A stretch of DNA of 64,000 nt, from assembly GCA_963849105.1 (NCBI GenBank), contig CAWKGD010000005.1, positions 1 to 64,000 of the forward strand. Reading direction: 5' to 3'. Source of the DNA: CAVRXQ01 sp963849105. Lineage in GTDB: Bacteria > Actinomycetota > Acidimicrobiia > Acidimicrobiales > Bog-793. The translations under genes and the position numbers were made by a program. Shown piece by piece: positions 42,723-51,614 of this stretch (its first letter is position 1; every line of letters starts with the position of its first letter). The notes beneath the pieces were generated by a model. The model searched no databases, was not told where the DNA came from, and was given only the letters and a program-made list of their open reading frames with translations.

Positions 42723-44645
42723 TCACGAAGTCGTCTCCTCATCCCGAAGAGAACCCCAACGTGTCGCGCGGGGTGACCGTTCCCACTTGTCGAGCCACTC
42801 CGAGAGCTCGGCCGCCGGGAGAGGTTTGCACACGCGTTCGCCCTGAGCGAGTTGACAGCCGAATTCCTCAAGACGACCCATGACGTCGGCGTTCTGGACG
42901 CCTTCAGCGACCACCTGCTTGCCAAGGCTCAAGGCGAGCTCGATCGTCGAGCGTACGACAAGCTCCTTTTCGGGGTCGTCAACCATCTCCGTCACGAACG
43001 ATCGGGCGATCTTGACTTCTCCGATCGGAAGATGCGTGAGATAGGTCAGTGACGAGTAGCCACTTCCGAATTCGTCGATCGAAAGGCCGACTCCCAGCGC
43101 GTTCAGTCGCGTGATGACGTCCTCAGCGCGCCGTGGCTGAACGATGAAAGAGCTTTCGGTGATCTCAAGCTTGAGACGTTCTGGTGGAATCCCGTGACGG
43201 TGCAAAAGAGCGGCGACTTCGCTCGGAAGGTTCTCATCGATCAGGTTTCGTGTGGCGAGGTTCACGCTCACTCCGAGAACATGGCCCTGGTCCTCCCACT
43301 CCCGGCATTGCCTCAACGCGTCGTCAAGAACGAATTGAGTGAGCCGCTTGATGAGGCTGGTCTCCTGAACGAGCGGGATGAACGAATCAGGGTGAATCAG
43401 GCCGCGTCTTGGATGATGCCAGCGGATGAGCGCCTCCACCGACGGTACCTCGCCGGTCGCGAGGTTCATCTGCGGCTGAAAATACAAGACGAGCTCACCT
43501 CGCTCCACCGCGCCGCGCAGCTCTCCGACAAGCGAGAACATCTCGGAGCGGCTCTCGTTGAGAGACGGCTCGTACCGAGCAAACTCGCTTCCCGTGCGCT
43601 TTGCGAAGTACATCGCGACATCCGCTGCACGCAGCAACGGGTCGGGGCTGTCCCCGTCCTCGGGGAAGTAGGCGGCGCCGACACTTATGTCGACGTTGAG
43701 TGGGAAGTCATCCACAAGAATAGGGGCGTCGAGCAGGCGCTGGAGCCTCGACGCGAATCTCTCGGCCGCACCATCAGCGGCGTTGTGCATTAGGACCGCG
43801 AACTCATCTCCGCCTATTCGCGCGACCGAATCGCTTTTTCGAGCAGCCTGCCGGAGCCGCGCCGCCAGTTGCTGCAGAACCTGGTCACCGGCGTCATGAC
43901 CAAGAAGGTCATTGATTTCCTTGAAGTGATCTACGTCGACCGCGAGGACTGCGAAGATGCGTGCAGCCCTGCTGCTCGTCTTCCACTCGTGGTCGAGTCG
44001 ATCGAAAAACAGAGCCCGATTTGGAAGTCCTGTCAGCCGGTCATACATGGCCTCGTGGCGCATTTCCCGCTCGGCGACTTGACGAGCGACCTCGGCCGAG
44101 TGTTGTGCCGTCACGTCTCGGACGATCAGACACACAGTTGTCGCGGCATGACCGGGCGACGCTATCGGTGCCATCCTCGCCTGGAACCAGCGAACACCGG
44201 CCGGCACCGTTAAGCAGTACTCCACAATGTTCGGTTTCTGTGTCTTGAGCGTCTGACGAATGGCTCGCACCAAACGTTTACCGATCTCCTCGCCCACTGC
44301 GTCGCCGATTGTCCCGCCGAGGAGGTCGTCACGCGGTGCAATGAGGAGACCTTCCTGGTTCGTCCAGACTTCGAGATACGTTCCATCGCGATCAAATTCG
44401 AAGACAACATCGCCAGCAGAGGTGAGCCAGGCTTGAAGTCTCGCATCACTCCTCAGAACAACACGCCTTAGACGCCGCACTTCACCGGTGAGAGACCGCG
44501 CCTCCGAAGCGGAACCTCTTCGACCCACGTCGCTCCCGCCACTGGCCGCGGACCTGCTATTGCGCGGCACTTTGGCGGGCGTCCGACCGCTCGCCTGTTT
44601 CCCGTCAGGAACCATGGTCGTTTCGCCTTTCCCGCAGACAGCCAT
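42723..44645 (-). CDS. PAS-GGDEF-EAL cyclic-di-GMP protein
   Basis: 640 residues from ATG 44645 (GAGGG upstream; 44681 and 44615 are alternatives). A PAS domain lies at about 65-170. GGDEF (RIGGDEFAVL, about 270) has an intact active site. EAL (SVEALIRWHHP) has Asn in SVNLAT and Glu in LEITES, but the metal pair reads IDEFGSGYSSL (Asp-Glu, not Asp-Asp) and the usual KID is KIA. Diguanylate cyclase activity looks likely; phosphodiesterase activity is doubtful. No signal peptide or membrane span. Confidence 0.85.
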   Translation of the reverse strand: MAVCGKGETTMVPDGKQASGRTPAKVPRNSRSAASGGSDVGRRGSASEARSLTGEVRRLRRVVLRSDARLQAWLTSAGDVVFEFDRDGTYLEVWTNQEGLLIAPRDDLLGGTIGDAVGEEIGKRLVRAIRQTLKTQKPNIVEYCLTVPAGVRWFQARMAPIASPGHAATTVCLIVRDVTAQHSAEVARQVAEREMRHEAMYDRLTGLPNRALFFDRLDHEWKTSSRAARIFAVLAVDVDHFKEINDLLGHDAGDQVLQQLAARLRQAARKSDSVARIGGDEFAVLMHNAADGAAERFASRLQRLLDAPILVDDFPLNVDISVGAAYFPEDGDSPDPLLRAADVAMYFAKRTGSEFARYEPSLNESRSEMFSLVGELRGAVERGELVLYFQPQMNLATGEVPSVEALIRWHHPRRGLIHPDSFIPLVQETSLIKRLTQFVLDDALRQCREWEDQGHVLGVSVNLATRNLIDENLPSEVAALLHRHGIPPERLKLEITESSFIVQPRRAEDVITRLNALGVGLSIDEFGSGYSSLTYLTHLPIGEVKIARSFVTEMVDDPEKELVVRSTIELALSLGKQVVAEGVQNADVMGRLEEFGCQLAQGERVCKPLPAAELSEWLDKWERSPRATRWGSLRDEETTS

Positions 44646-44983
44646 GGACCCTCGCACGGTCATTTGCAACCGCTTCACCATTTCAGGCCAGGGTGACGTG
44701 CCGCGCTCAACAGCGAAAGAGCCGAAGCGGCGCGGTTTTCATTTTTCATAAGCGATATTGCCAGTTGCCGGGAGCAGTCGAACTGCGGCCACCTGCGTGG
44801 GCGCTATCGAGGTCTCGACGCTCGCCATGACCAGGAAAAACGTGGCCCGAAGGAATGGAAGCTGCTCAGATGATCGGTAAGGTCCTAGTAGATCCGATGA
44901 GACGGGCGACGTCCCGGCAACGGGCGAGGAATCTAATAGGTCAATTCCCCGGCGGGAACATTGGTGGCATCGACGCGTCGCCT

Positions 44984-45004
44984 GGAACTAACAAATATGC
45001 AGCG
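44984..45004 (+). repeat. 21-bp intergenic motif, copy A
   Basis: GGAACTAAC, then AAA, then TATGCAGCG. One of five same-strand copies between 44.9 and 54 kb (B-E below). Apart from it, the gap 44646-45081 shows nothing recognisable. Confidence 0.6.
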
Positions 45005-45081
45005 TCCGGCGGCTGCCGGAGGTCGCGCCGGGGCCATGCGCGCTGACTCCCGTGAGAAGCGGAAAGGCCAGGAGACCAAAA

Positions 45082-45801
45082 GTGCTGAATCTAAAGATCG
45101 TCCTCGCGAGCACTCGACCCACCCGCATGGCGGATCGAGTCGCTCCCTGGGTTGTTGAAAGCGCAACCTTGCACGGCGCCTTCGACGTTGAAGTCCTCGA
45201 CCTTCGTGACTGGCCGCTTCCCATGTTCCAAGAGCACATCGGCACGATCGGAGACTTCATCGACCCGACGTACTCCGAGCCCATCGTGCGCGAGTGGAAT
45301 CGAAAGCTCAAGGGCGCGGATGCACTGCTGGTCATCACCGCCGAATACCTGCACTCCATTCCCGGCGTGCTAAAGAACGCCTTCGACAACGTGTTTGTGA
45401 GCTACGCATTGCGCAACAAACCGATTGCTGCTGTTGGTTACAGCATCGGAGTCGCAGCGGGTGTACGAGCTGTCGAGCACCTCTTCGACGTGGCGATCGA
45501 GTCCGAGATGGTTCCGCTTCGAGACACTGTCCTTATTTCCAGAGTCGAGTCCGCGTTCGATGATCAGGGTGTGCCGAACGACTTTCCGACGAGGATCGCC
45601 ATGTCGATCATGTTGGACGACCTCGCCTGGTGGGGGGAGCTCCTCTCGTACGGACGCTCCAAAGGCGAGCTGCCACCGGCCGCGTTCCGGGTGAGGGCGG
45701 CAATGGCGGAGGCGGCATCTGAGTCCTCGACTGGCGACGAAGAGAGGTCTTCAGATGTCGATGAGGACGTGGACGCGAGCATTAAACGCAGCCATGGCTG
45801 A
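45082..45801 (+). CDS. NADPH-dependent FMN reductase (flavodoxin-fold)
   Basis: 239 residues from GTG 45082, 7 bases after AGGAG. VLASTRPTRMADRVAPWVV is the FMN phosphate loop, VLDLRDWPLPMFQEH and ALLVITAEYLHSIPGVLKNAFDNVF (about 75-100) are the flavin-binding and dimer segments of the NADPH-dependent FMN reductase/ArsH-like family. The last 30 residues are acidic and non-conserved. It is flanked by motif copies A and B. Confidence 0.82.
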   Translation: MLNLKIVLASTRPTRMADRVAPWVVESATLHGAFDVEVLDLRDWPLPMFQEHIGTIGDFIDPTYSEPIVREWNRKLKGADALLVITAEYLHSIPGVLKNAFDNVFVSYALRNKPIAAVGYSIGVAAGVRAVEHLFDVAIESEMVPLRDTVLISRVESAFDDQGVPNDFPTRIAMSIMLDDLAWWGELLSYGRSKGELPPAAFRVRAAMAEAASESSTGDEERSSDVDEDVDASIKRSHG

Positions 45802-45874
45802 GCGCCGACTGCACATGGTCACGAATCCCGTCATTCGCCAATAGCGGTCGGGGCCGCTTCCTGGCCGAGCGCGT

Positions 45875-45895
45875 GAAACTAACGGAAATGCAGCG
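45875..45895 (+). repeat. 21-bp intergenic motif, copy B
   Basis: GAAACTAAC, GGA, AATGCAGCG. It lies 73 bp after the FMN reductase stop. Confidence 0.55.
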
Positions 45896-45991
45896 TGAGT
45901 TAGATCTCAATCCCACTTAGTGACTCCGAATCTGCGCGAAGAGCGCGCTTTTGACCGCGCATAGGTGAAGGACGCCAATGTGCCGGTGTCC

Positions 45992-46666
45992 TTAGCTCAA
46001 GATGTTGACAGCCCGCGAGATGACGACCGCGACGGTCACGAGTGAAGCGAGGGACTGCAGCATCATGAGCAGCTTCGCCCAGTCAGTGAGCGGCATCGTG
46101 TCGGTCGGACTAAATGCCGTGGCATTGGTGAACGACGTATAGAGGTAGTCGAGGAACCTCGGCACCCACCCCGGAGAAGAACCCGGAACCGACATCTGTG
46201 GAAAAAGGAAATCGGGTCGGCGGTGCGTCGCCAGCTGTCGAGAGGCGGGACCGCCACGGTCGAGTTCCCAGTACCAAAGCCCGAACACGATGATGTTGGT
46301 CAGCCATATCGGCACTGACGCGTAAACGAGCGGTCGACCTGTGGTCTTGGATCCATAAAGAAGCGCGTGGATGAGTTCGGTGAGCGAGACCACGTTGGCT
46401 ACCGTTATGAGCGCGATCAGCGTGACGCCGACGACGCGCAGTCGTGACTCTTCCGCGGAAATGCGTCCAGGATTGGCGACGATGAGAACGACGATCAGCG
46501 CCCCTTCCAAGGCAGGGAGGAGGGCCCGGTTTCCAAGACCGCGAATGACTCTGTCGGGCAGGACGAGCTGCAGCCCGATGGCGGTGAGCAACGCCACCAA
46601 TTCCGGCCAACGAGGCTCGGTCGGGCTCGCGATTCCCCATGCGACTGCGTCATCTCGGCTTCGCAT
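45992..46666 (-). CDS. Six-helix membrane protein with channel-like C-terminus
   Basis: 224 residues from ATG 46666. Hydrophobic segments lie at about 22-40, 46-63, 73-95, 112-132 and 195-220. The C-terminal LDYLYTSFTNATAFSPTDTMPLTDWAKLLMMLQSLASLVTVAVVISRAVNIL resembles the pore-helix and last helix of two-TM potassium channels, but the TVGYG selectivity filter is replaced by TAFSPTD. Known as a conserved uncharacterised membrane family. Transport function is not established. Confidence 0.65.
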   Translation of the reverse strand: MRSRDDAVAWGIASPTEPRWPELVALLTAIGLQLVLPDRVIRGLGNRALLPALEGALIVVLIVANPGRISAEESRLRVVGVTLIALITVANVVSLTELIHALLYGSKTTGRPLVYASVPIWLTNIIVFGLWYWELDRGGPASRQLATHRRPDFLFPQMSVPGSSPGWVPRFLDYLYTSFTNATAFSPTDTMPLTDWAKLLMMLQSLASLVTVAVVISRAVNILS

Positions 46667-47471
46667 CGGCGCACCGTCCACCGCGCCAAGGTACCCAGGC
46701 CGCGGCGGCCGCTGAGGGATGCTGAGCGTCGAGCGCACTAGCGAGCGGGCGCGCAACAAGCGACGGAGGTTGAGGCGTCTTGTCGGGCTCAGCCGAGCCC
46801 CCTTCGCCAATGTTCGACTGCGTGAGTGTCGAGTGTCTCTCTCACGCGACCGCCGACTAACACCAAATCGGCGCCGGCATGTTGCGGGAGTCCCCACGGG
46901 TCGCGTATCAGGACATCGGTATGTGCGGACCTTTGCTACGTCTGCGACGCACCGGTTCGACCATCGTCATGGCAAGCGACTGGAGCGCTCCATGGGTCCG
47001 ATTTGTTGCGGGACATCCGCAGCTCATCGCAGTGCAAGACGTGACGAGCGAGCAAAGCTCTTCGGGGCCAACCGTGGCGGGAGCGGCCCGTACTGTCATC
47101 GGTTTCTCGGCCGACACGGACATACTCCATCCTTCTCGCGTGGGCGGACTCGATGACACAGTAAGTCCCTGCCCATTGTCACATGGCCTCTGCGGCCGCG
47201 TACTTTCTGCGAAGTACACGGTGACATGATCCCGTGATCAGTGCTCCCCGGGCCGATGGCGATGCAGGACGACCTGCCGAGTCGGTATGAACGAAGCCTT
47301 TTCGTAAAGCGCCTCGAGGTCGCTCGCACAGAACAGGGTCACTCCTTCATTCGAAGCAACTTTTCAGCGTTTCGTTGGGCTGGGCAGATGGCACTTGCCC
47401 GCAGGATCACGAGCGGCTGTCTTCACAGACGTGGCGATGAACATCAGCCGTTCCTGCGAGATCATGGATGG
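46667..47471. other. About 800 bp without a convincing gene
   Basis: Several overlapping frames exist on both strands (for example 46879-47229 plus and 46908-47219 minus), but none has recognisable motifs, a ribosome site or consistent codon use. The only structured element is at 47177-47226. Confidence 0.5.
47177..47226 (+). other. Small nested inverted repeats (possible RNA structure)
   Basis: Outer TGTCAC/GTGACA encloses GGCC-TCTGC-GGCC and GTACTT-TCTGCG-AAGTAC, giving a 50-base three-way junction by simple pairing. Position upstream of peptidase E. No known RNA family is recognised. Confidence 0.3.
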
Positions 47472-48110
47472 GTGCGCCTGTATCTCTCCTCATTTCGCAT
47501 CGGAGGATCCCCAGAGCGCCTCAAGGAGATGGCGGGCGAAGGGAGAGAGGCGATCGTCATCGCTAACGCTTGTGACGCGTACGCAGACGTGAGGGACGAA
47601 GCGGTCGAGAGAGAGCTGACGGCTCTCGGCGAGCTCGGATTCCGCAGCCGAGAGCTCGATCTGCGCGACTACTTCGGCAGGAACGACGTCGGGCGGGAGC
47701 TCGCTGGAGCGGATCTCGTCTGGGTGCGCGGCGGGAGCGCGTTCGTGCTGCGAAAAGCAATGGAGTTGAGCGCGGCAGACAGCGTGCTCATCGACGCATT
47801 GGCATCCGACTCGTTCGTTTACGGGGGTTACTCGGCAGGCGTCTGTGTCCTTGGACGGGACATCTCAATGTTCGACGCGGTCGATGATCGTTCTGACGTC
47901 GAACGGGCTTACCGCGAGCCCGCTCGCGACGACGGCCTGGGAATGATCGACTTCATCGTCGTTCCCCACGTCGACAGCCCGGGTCATCCAGAAACCGAAC
48001 AGTGCACTGCTCTATCGAGGAACCTGCAACAAAACGGGATCGAACACTTCGCCCTTCGAGACGGCGACGTCGTCGTCGTCGACGGAGATCAGACGACGCT
48101 TTTCAGATGA
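47472..48110 (+). CDS. Peptidase E-like (S51) protein
   Basis: 212 residues from GTG 47472; the frame is open to 47241, but the added part is unlike the family. RLYLSSFRIGGSPERL starts the fold, WVRGGSAFVL and VYGGYSAGVCVLG (nucleophile Ser in GYSAG, near 125) mark the S51 active site, and DFIVVPHVDS supplies the His. Cytoplasmic dipeptidase E (Asp-X) or a related cyanophycinase-type enzyme is likely. Convergent with the next gene, 7 bp away. Confidence 0.82.
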   Translation: MRLYLSSFRIGGSPERLKEMAGEGREAIVIANACDAYADVRDEAVERELTALGELGFRSRELDLRDYFGRNDVGRELAGADLVWVRGGSAFVLRKAMELSAADSVLIDALASDSFVYGGYSAGVCVLGRDISMFDAVDDRSDVERAYREPARDDGLGMIDFIVVPHVDSPGHPETEQCTALSRNLQQNGIEHFALRDGDVVVVDGDQTTLFR

Positions 48111-48117
48111 AGCGTCT

Positions 48118-48492
48118 CTAGCTCGACATTCGACTTTCTGTCTGCGGGCCGTCTCGACGCGGCACGATCGCGACAACTGGGGCGAGTCTTGGCCGAAGCC
48201 AATTCCGCAACCGGGCTAATAGGACGTTTCCAGGGGAACGTTCAGCCGAGCTTCCGTGTACCAATGGCATCACCGCGGCGTCCTGAAGCACGTTGACGAG
48301 GAAACTCACCAATTGCCCAATTTCGGCGATTCCGATTGGCGTCGAAGAAACGCACCTCGCGTCCCGCCAGTGGCTCACGACGATCACGCGCCGCGAAAAG
48401 TGCCACGAGATCCGAAGAAACCTTGACTGACCCCTGGGGTCGGGAATGTCGAAATGCGTTCCAACTAACCCCACGCTCAAATCATCGTCCAC
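48118..48492 (-). CDS. Hypothetical protein
   Basis: 124 residues from GTG 48492. Not recognised. The central part ISWHFSRRVIVVSHWRDARCVSSTPIGIAEIGQLVSFLVNVL looks like a folded beta-alpha unit and the C-terminus is Arg/Pro-rich. Support is limited to the open frame and its protein-like composition. Confidence 0.4.
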   Translation of the reverse strand: MDDDLSVGLVGTHFDIPDPRGQSRFLRISWHFSRRVIVVSHWRDARCVSSTPIGIAEIGQLVSFLVNVLQDAAVMPLVHGSSAERSPGNVLLARLRNWLRPRLAPVVAIVPRRDGPQTESRMSS

Positions 48493-48756
48493 ACGGCGTG
48501 CCGCGTCTACTGCCGAAGAACTCCACTACGGGTTCGTCTCTCGACACCTGCTCGATCAATTGGAGCCACGGTGCTCCAACGCCAGCTCCGGGTTCGTGAG
48601 CGCCGATCACTTCGAGCAGCAAGCAGCATAGTTTTCGAGAACTACTTGTCCGCATGTATGTCGAATGTGTCGATCGATGTGTTCCTTAAGTTGCGATGAG
48701 AGTTGTGCCAGCCTTTGGAACCCAGTTAGTAAACCCCTGGTAGCGCCCCCTGGTAG

Positions 48757-48829
48757 CGCCCCCGGCAGGACTCGAACCTGCGACCGTCTGCTTAGAAGGC
48801 AGCTGCTCTGTCCACTGAGCTACGGGGGC
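48757..48829 (-). tRNA. tRNA-Arg (anticodon TCT)
   Basis: Acceptor GCCCCCG/CGGGGGC, D-arm GCTCAGTGGACAGAGC, anticodon loop CTTCTAA (TCT), T-arm GCAGG-TTCGAGT-CCTGC. The first anticodon-stem pair is G-A. Just past the 3' end the bases CTGGTAGCGCCCC are duplicated in tandem. Confidence 0.93.
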
Positions 48830-48893
48830 GTTTGCTCCACGGCGGGACACGCCTATCGAATACCTTGTCACGTCGACACCGGATAGGACGCCA

Positions 48894-49250
48894 TTGCATT
48901 CCAGAATCGAGATTGGAATCGACAGCTGCGACCCGGAAACTCTCGCTCCTTTCTGGGCCGCCGCGCTCGGTTACGAAATCGGCGATCTCGACTTCGATGG
49001 GGTCTATCTCTTTCTCCTGCCGCGGGGTCCCGATCTGCCTGTCGTCTATCTCCAACGTGTGCCAGAGGCGAAGCAGACGAAGAACCGCGTCCATCTCGAT
49101 CTTTTTGTCCCTGACCTCGATCATGAGGTCGCGCGCCTTTCGACCCTCGGAGCGCGCTCCCTCGCCGAGCGGAGATCGCTCACCGGCGGCGCGACTTGGC
49201 AGGTGATGACCGATCCGGAAGGGAACGAATTCTGCATTTGCGTCGAGTGA
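48894..49250 (+). CDS. VOC-family (glyoxalase-like) protein
   Basis: 118 residues from TTG 48894 (no ribosome site; possibly leaderless). IEIGIDSCDPETLAPFWAAALGYEIGD opens the first beta-alpha-beta module, VHLDLFVPDLDHEVARLSTLGA the second, ending VMTDPEGNEFCIC. This Glyoxalase_6-type pattern has metal-ligand positions His and Glu, but the substrate is unknown. It lies between tRNA-Arg and tRNA-His. Confidence 0.8.
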   Translation: MHSRIEIGIDSCDPETLAPFWAAALGYEIGDLDFDGVYLFLLPRGPDLPVVYLQRVPEAKQTKNRVHLDLFVPDLDHEVARLSTLGARSLAERRSLTGGATWQVMTDPEGNEFCICVE

Positions 49251-49331
49251 CTTCGACGCCGACTCGTCGGTCGCCAGGTCGCGTTGTGCCATGCTGGACG
49301 AACGTCGGGTCGCGAGAGATCCGATCGCGAC

Positions 49332-49406
49332 GGTGGCCGTAGCTCAGTTGGTTAGAGCGCCAGGTTGTGGCCCTGGAGGTCGGGGGTTCAAGTCCCCTCG
49401 GTCACC
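49332..49406 (+). tRNA. tRNA-His (anticodon GTG)
   Basis: Extra G-1 before acceptor GTGGCCG/CGGTCAC, discriminator C, anticodon stem CCAGG/CCTGG around TTGTGGC (GTG), T-arm GGGGG-TTCAAGT-CCCCT. G-1 and discriminator C are tRNA-His identity elements. Confidence 0.95.
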
Positions 49407-49430
49407 CAAACTCTGCCTATCCCGCGCGCG

Positions 49431-49895
49431 TTATTCGGTGGTCCCCGTGTCAACGATGAGCACGCTGTAGGGACTCCGGTGGGCAATCGCGTTCGGCACG
49501 CTCCCGAGTACGAAGCGCGTCATCCCGGTCATTCCGCGATTGCCAACCACGACGAGATCGGCATTTACCGCCTCGGCGGTGTCGAGAATCGCCAATGCAG
49601 GGTCACCGGTCGACGAATGCACCGTGACCGATACCCCTTCTCGTTCGGCCGCGGCGATGGCGTCGTCTCGAATTCGGTCTGCTGCTTCCTTCGCGTCGTC
49701 GGCCACCCGTTGCACTTGAACGGCGTCAATCATCCCCGTAACGCCGGCGGAATGAACTAGTCCGATCGCGTGAATGACGTGCAACTCGGCTCCGGTCATC
49801 TTGGCTAGGGCGATGGCATGTCGAACCGCGATCGCCGCCCGGTCCGATCCGTCAGTGCCAACGACGATCGAGCCGAATTCTCCGGTCGATGACAT
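49431..49895 (-). CDS. Universal stress protein (UspA family)
   Basis: 154 residues from ATG 49895. SIVVGTDGSDRAAIAVRHAIALA at the start and the ATP-binding GNRGMTGMTRFVLGSVPNAIAHRSPYSVLIV (GxxG-9x-GSVxxxxxH) near 118-148 identify an ATP-binding Usp. A tRNA-like fragment lies 14 bp upstream of its start codon, in the promoter region. Confidence 0.9.
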   Translation of the reverse strand: MSSTGEFGSIVVGTDGSDRAAIAVRHAIALAKMTGAELHVIHAIGLVHSAGVTGMIDAVQVQRVADDAKEAADRIRDDAIAAAEREGVSVTVHSSTGDPALAILDTAEAVNADLVVVGNRGMTGMTRFVLGSVPNAIAHRSPYSVLIVDTGTTE

Positions 49896-49908
49896 CGGAT
49901 ACCCCCAG

Positions 49909-49939
49909 TGGCCCCGAGGGAATCGAACTCCCAACTTGC
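49909..49939 (-). repeat. tRNA 3'-end remnant (tRNA-Lys-like)
   Basis: Matches the 3' end of tRNA-Lys(CTT) at 54360-54390 at 25 of 31 positions, same orientation, covering the acceptor strand and T-arm (TTCGATT loop) but with no D-arm or 5' half in front. Resembles an attachment-site remnant: the intact tRNA stands 4.45 kb away. Confidence 0.55.
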
Positions 49940-50001
49940 TTTTTGAGAGAGCGATCCCGTCCGTTTCACTGCTTATCACTCCCCCTCAATCCGTGTGCTT
50001 C

Positions 50002-50634
50002 TCAGCCACCGAAGGGGCCACCGAACGATGCGCACGCCATCTGCGCGGCCTGGAACTGGGGCGAATTCGGACGGACAGGGATCCCGGACAGCTGGATTCC
50101 GAATTGCCTGCTGTTCGAGATGATCTTCGGGTCGGGGAAGTTCGGCAGACCGTGGGTGCGCATGCAATGCGCCCACTCCAACAGCTTGGTCGTTTCGGCG
50201 GCGACCTGGGCGGCGGTCGGCATCCCTCCGTTGTCCGGCAGGAAGTGCTTGCAGGTGTTGTTCGCCGATGAGAATTGCGGCGAGGTGGAATCTGCCTGCG
50301 GGTTGAAGCCGATGCCGCGGCTGCTCCTTACCGGGTCGGGGAAGGTCGGCACGCCGTGGGTGCGCATGCACTCGGCATACGAGAGCATGTAGTCGTATTC
50401 CTGGTTGATGCCCGCGAAAGGCGACGGGTTTGCCGAGCCGAGTGCGATGGTAGTTGTCGTCGTAGAGCCAATGCTCGCCACACCGGGTCCCGAGCCACCC
50501 CCGCACGCCGCGAAGGGCAGCGCCACCGTGCCAATCACGAAAAGCGCGACCAGTGCTCGTCGAAGCCGGGGATGGTGCGCGGCTCGCGCTGCGATCGGCG
50601 CCTTGGTCGTACTTCCCACACAAGCGTTGTACAT
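50002..50634 (-). CDS. CMxxHG-repeat lipoprotein, copy 2
   Basis: 210 residues from ATG 50634 (GTG 50649 possible). The signal peptide ends VALPFAACGGG, then a Thr-rich linker. Two repeats follow: ECMRTHGVPTFPDP ... NTCKHFLP and HCMRTHGLPNFPDPKI ... MACASFG. It is closely similar to copy 1 (6367-6945), sharing SANPSPF, NQEYDYMLSYAECMRTHG and NGGMPTAAQVAAETTKLLEWAHCM, so recent duplication is likely. It lies just inside the tRNA-Lys-bounded segment. Confidence 0.8.
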   Translation of the reverse strand: MYNACVGSTTKAPIAARAAHHPRLRRALVALFVIGTVALPFAACGGGSGPGVASIGSTTTTTIALGSANPSPFAGINQEYDYMLSYAECMRTHGVPTFPDPVRSSRGIGFNPQADSTSPQFSSANNTCKHFLPDNGGMPTAAQVAAETTKLLEWAHCMRTHGLPNFPDPKIISNSRQFGIQLSGIPVRPNSPQFQAAQMACASFGGPFGG

Positions 50635-50707
50635 CGAAGGCAGTTTCACGTCGGTTACAGCATTTCGAGACCGGCGGGGAGGCTGGGGACCGAGACGGCG
50701 TGCACCA

Positions 50708-50728
50708 GGAATAACCGACTATGCAGCG
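50708..50728 (+). repeat. 21-bp intergenic motif, copy C
   Basis: GGAATAACCGAC then TATGCAGCG. The similarity to copy D extends 30 bp upstream (from 50678), with GGAGGCTGG and CCGAGACGGCGTGC in common. The gap 50635-50928 has nothing else. Confidence 0.6.
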
Positions 50729-50928
50729 AGTGAACTTCGCCATGAAGAGGGTGCGTGGATTGCCAAACAGAACCGTTTTTCCGGAGCTGCTACTTCGGGC
50801 TGCGCAGCGGAGTTCTGTGGCGTGCGCTGTTCGTGCTTTCGTCACCTACCGGCGCCGTGGGGAAAGTGGAGGCGACCGCCGCAGCGCATCAGGGAGAAAC
50901 TCTTACAGCGCGAGGCGATCAACTCCGT

Positions 50929-51150
50929 TCATTCGGCTTTCTCGCCGACCTCACCGATGTATTCCCAGGCGTCTACGTGCGCACTATGCCGTTTGATCAC
51001 GATAGGAGATTTGTGCTTCTTGGAAAGTTCGCGGCCCCAGCTCTCCGCAGTGTCATCTCCGTTGAACTCATGCCGCTCCAGCTCGACCTCAACTGCTTCG
51101 TCTTCACTGCGCACCAAGAAGCTGTAATTCCGCGGCTCGACGTCGGTCAT
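50929..51150 (-). CDS. Small hypothetical protein
   Basis: 73 residues from ATG 51150. The acidic, regular sequence NYSFLVRSEDEAVEVELERHEF and ELSKKHKSPIVIKRHSAHVDAWEYIGEV looks protein-coding, but no family is recognised. A longer frame to 51288 exists without support. It lies within the tRNA-Lys-bounded segment. Confidence 0.42.
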   Translation of the reverse strand: MTDVEPRNYSFLVRSEDEAVEVELERHEFNGDDTAESWGRELSKKHKSPIVIKRHSAHVDAWEYIGEVGEKAE

Positions 51151-51310
51151 AAGCAACAGGCTAACGAACTGAACCCTCTCGTTATCAGCCGCTCTTCGGA
51201 AAGATTCATCTGTGTGCAATATCAGTTGGCGCGAGCGCGGAGCGCGAAAGAGATTTCCCCGGACCGACGCCTTCGCGCTGCTCGTCAAGCAGAAGACGGC
51301 GCAGCCAAAA

Positions 51311-51600
51311 TCACGCGCCCTCCGCCGGCACCTCGAAGTTGTCGAGATTCGGAGTGCCGTCGTCGAGCAGCGCGTGGTGGCTCTCAGGGACCTCGTAGGG
51401 CATGTTGACGACGACTAGTCCACCCGCGGCCAGGCGGGGGAGGCTGCTTCGCTCGCCTCCTCTTTGAGCTCGAAAGCCAGACCGGTGGAGCAGCGGGTCG
51501 AAGCCGACTCGCATATCGAGAGAGCCGTCGCCTCGTCGGCTCAAAGGTGGGTGCCGTAACCGCCATGCAACCACCATCGGCGTAGAACGATCCCGAGGAC
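51311..51600 (-). pseudogene. Possible remnant of a coding sequence
   Basis: The minus frame ending at 51311 reads GLVVVNMPYEVPESHHALLD and TPNLDNF, which looks like a genuine protein C-terminus. Upstream the coding-like signal moves to other frames (NRLLSSGSFYADGG) and no intact start is found. Weak support; the stretch 51151-51614 otherwise shows nothing. Confidence 0.25.
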
Positions 51601-51614
51601 AAGAGGCGGTTCTC

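Noticed and set aside
46879..47229. 116-residue plus frame (and opposing 103-residue frame) before peptidase E
   Set aside because: No motif, ribosome site or coherent composition; two opposing frames compete over the same bases.
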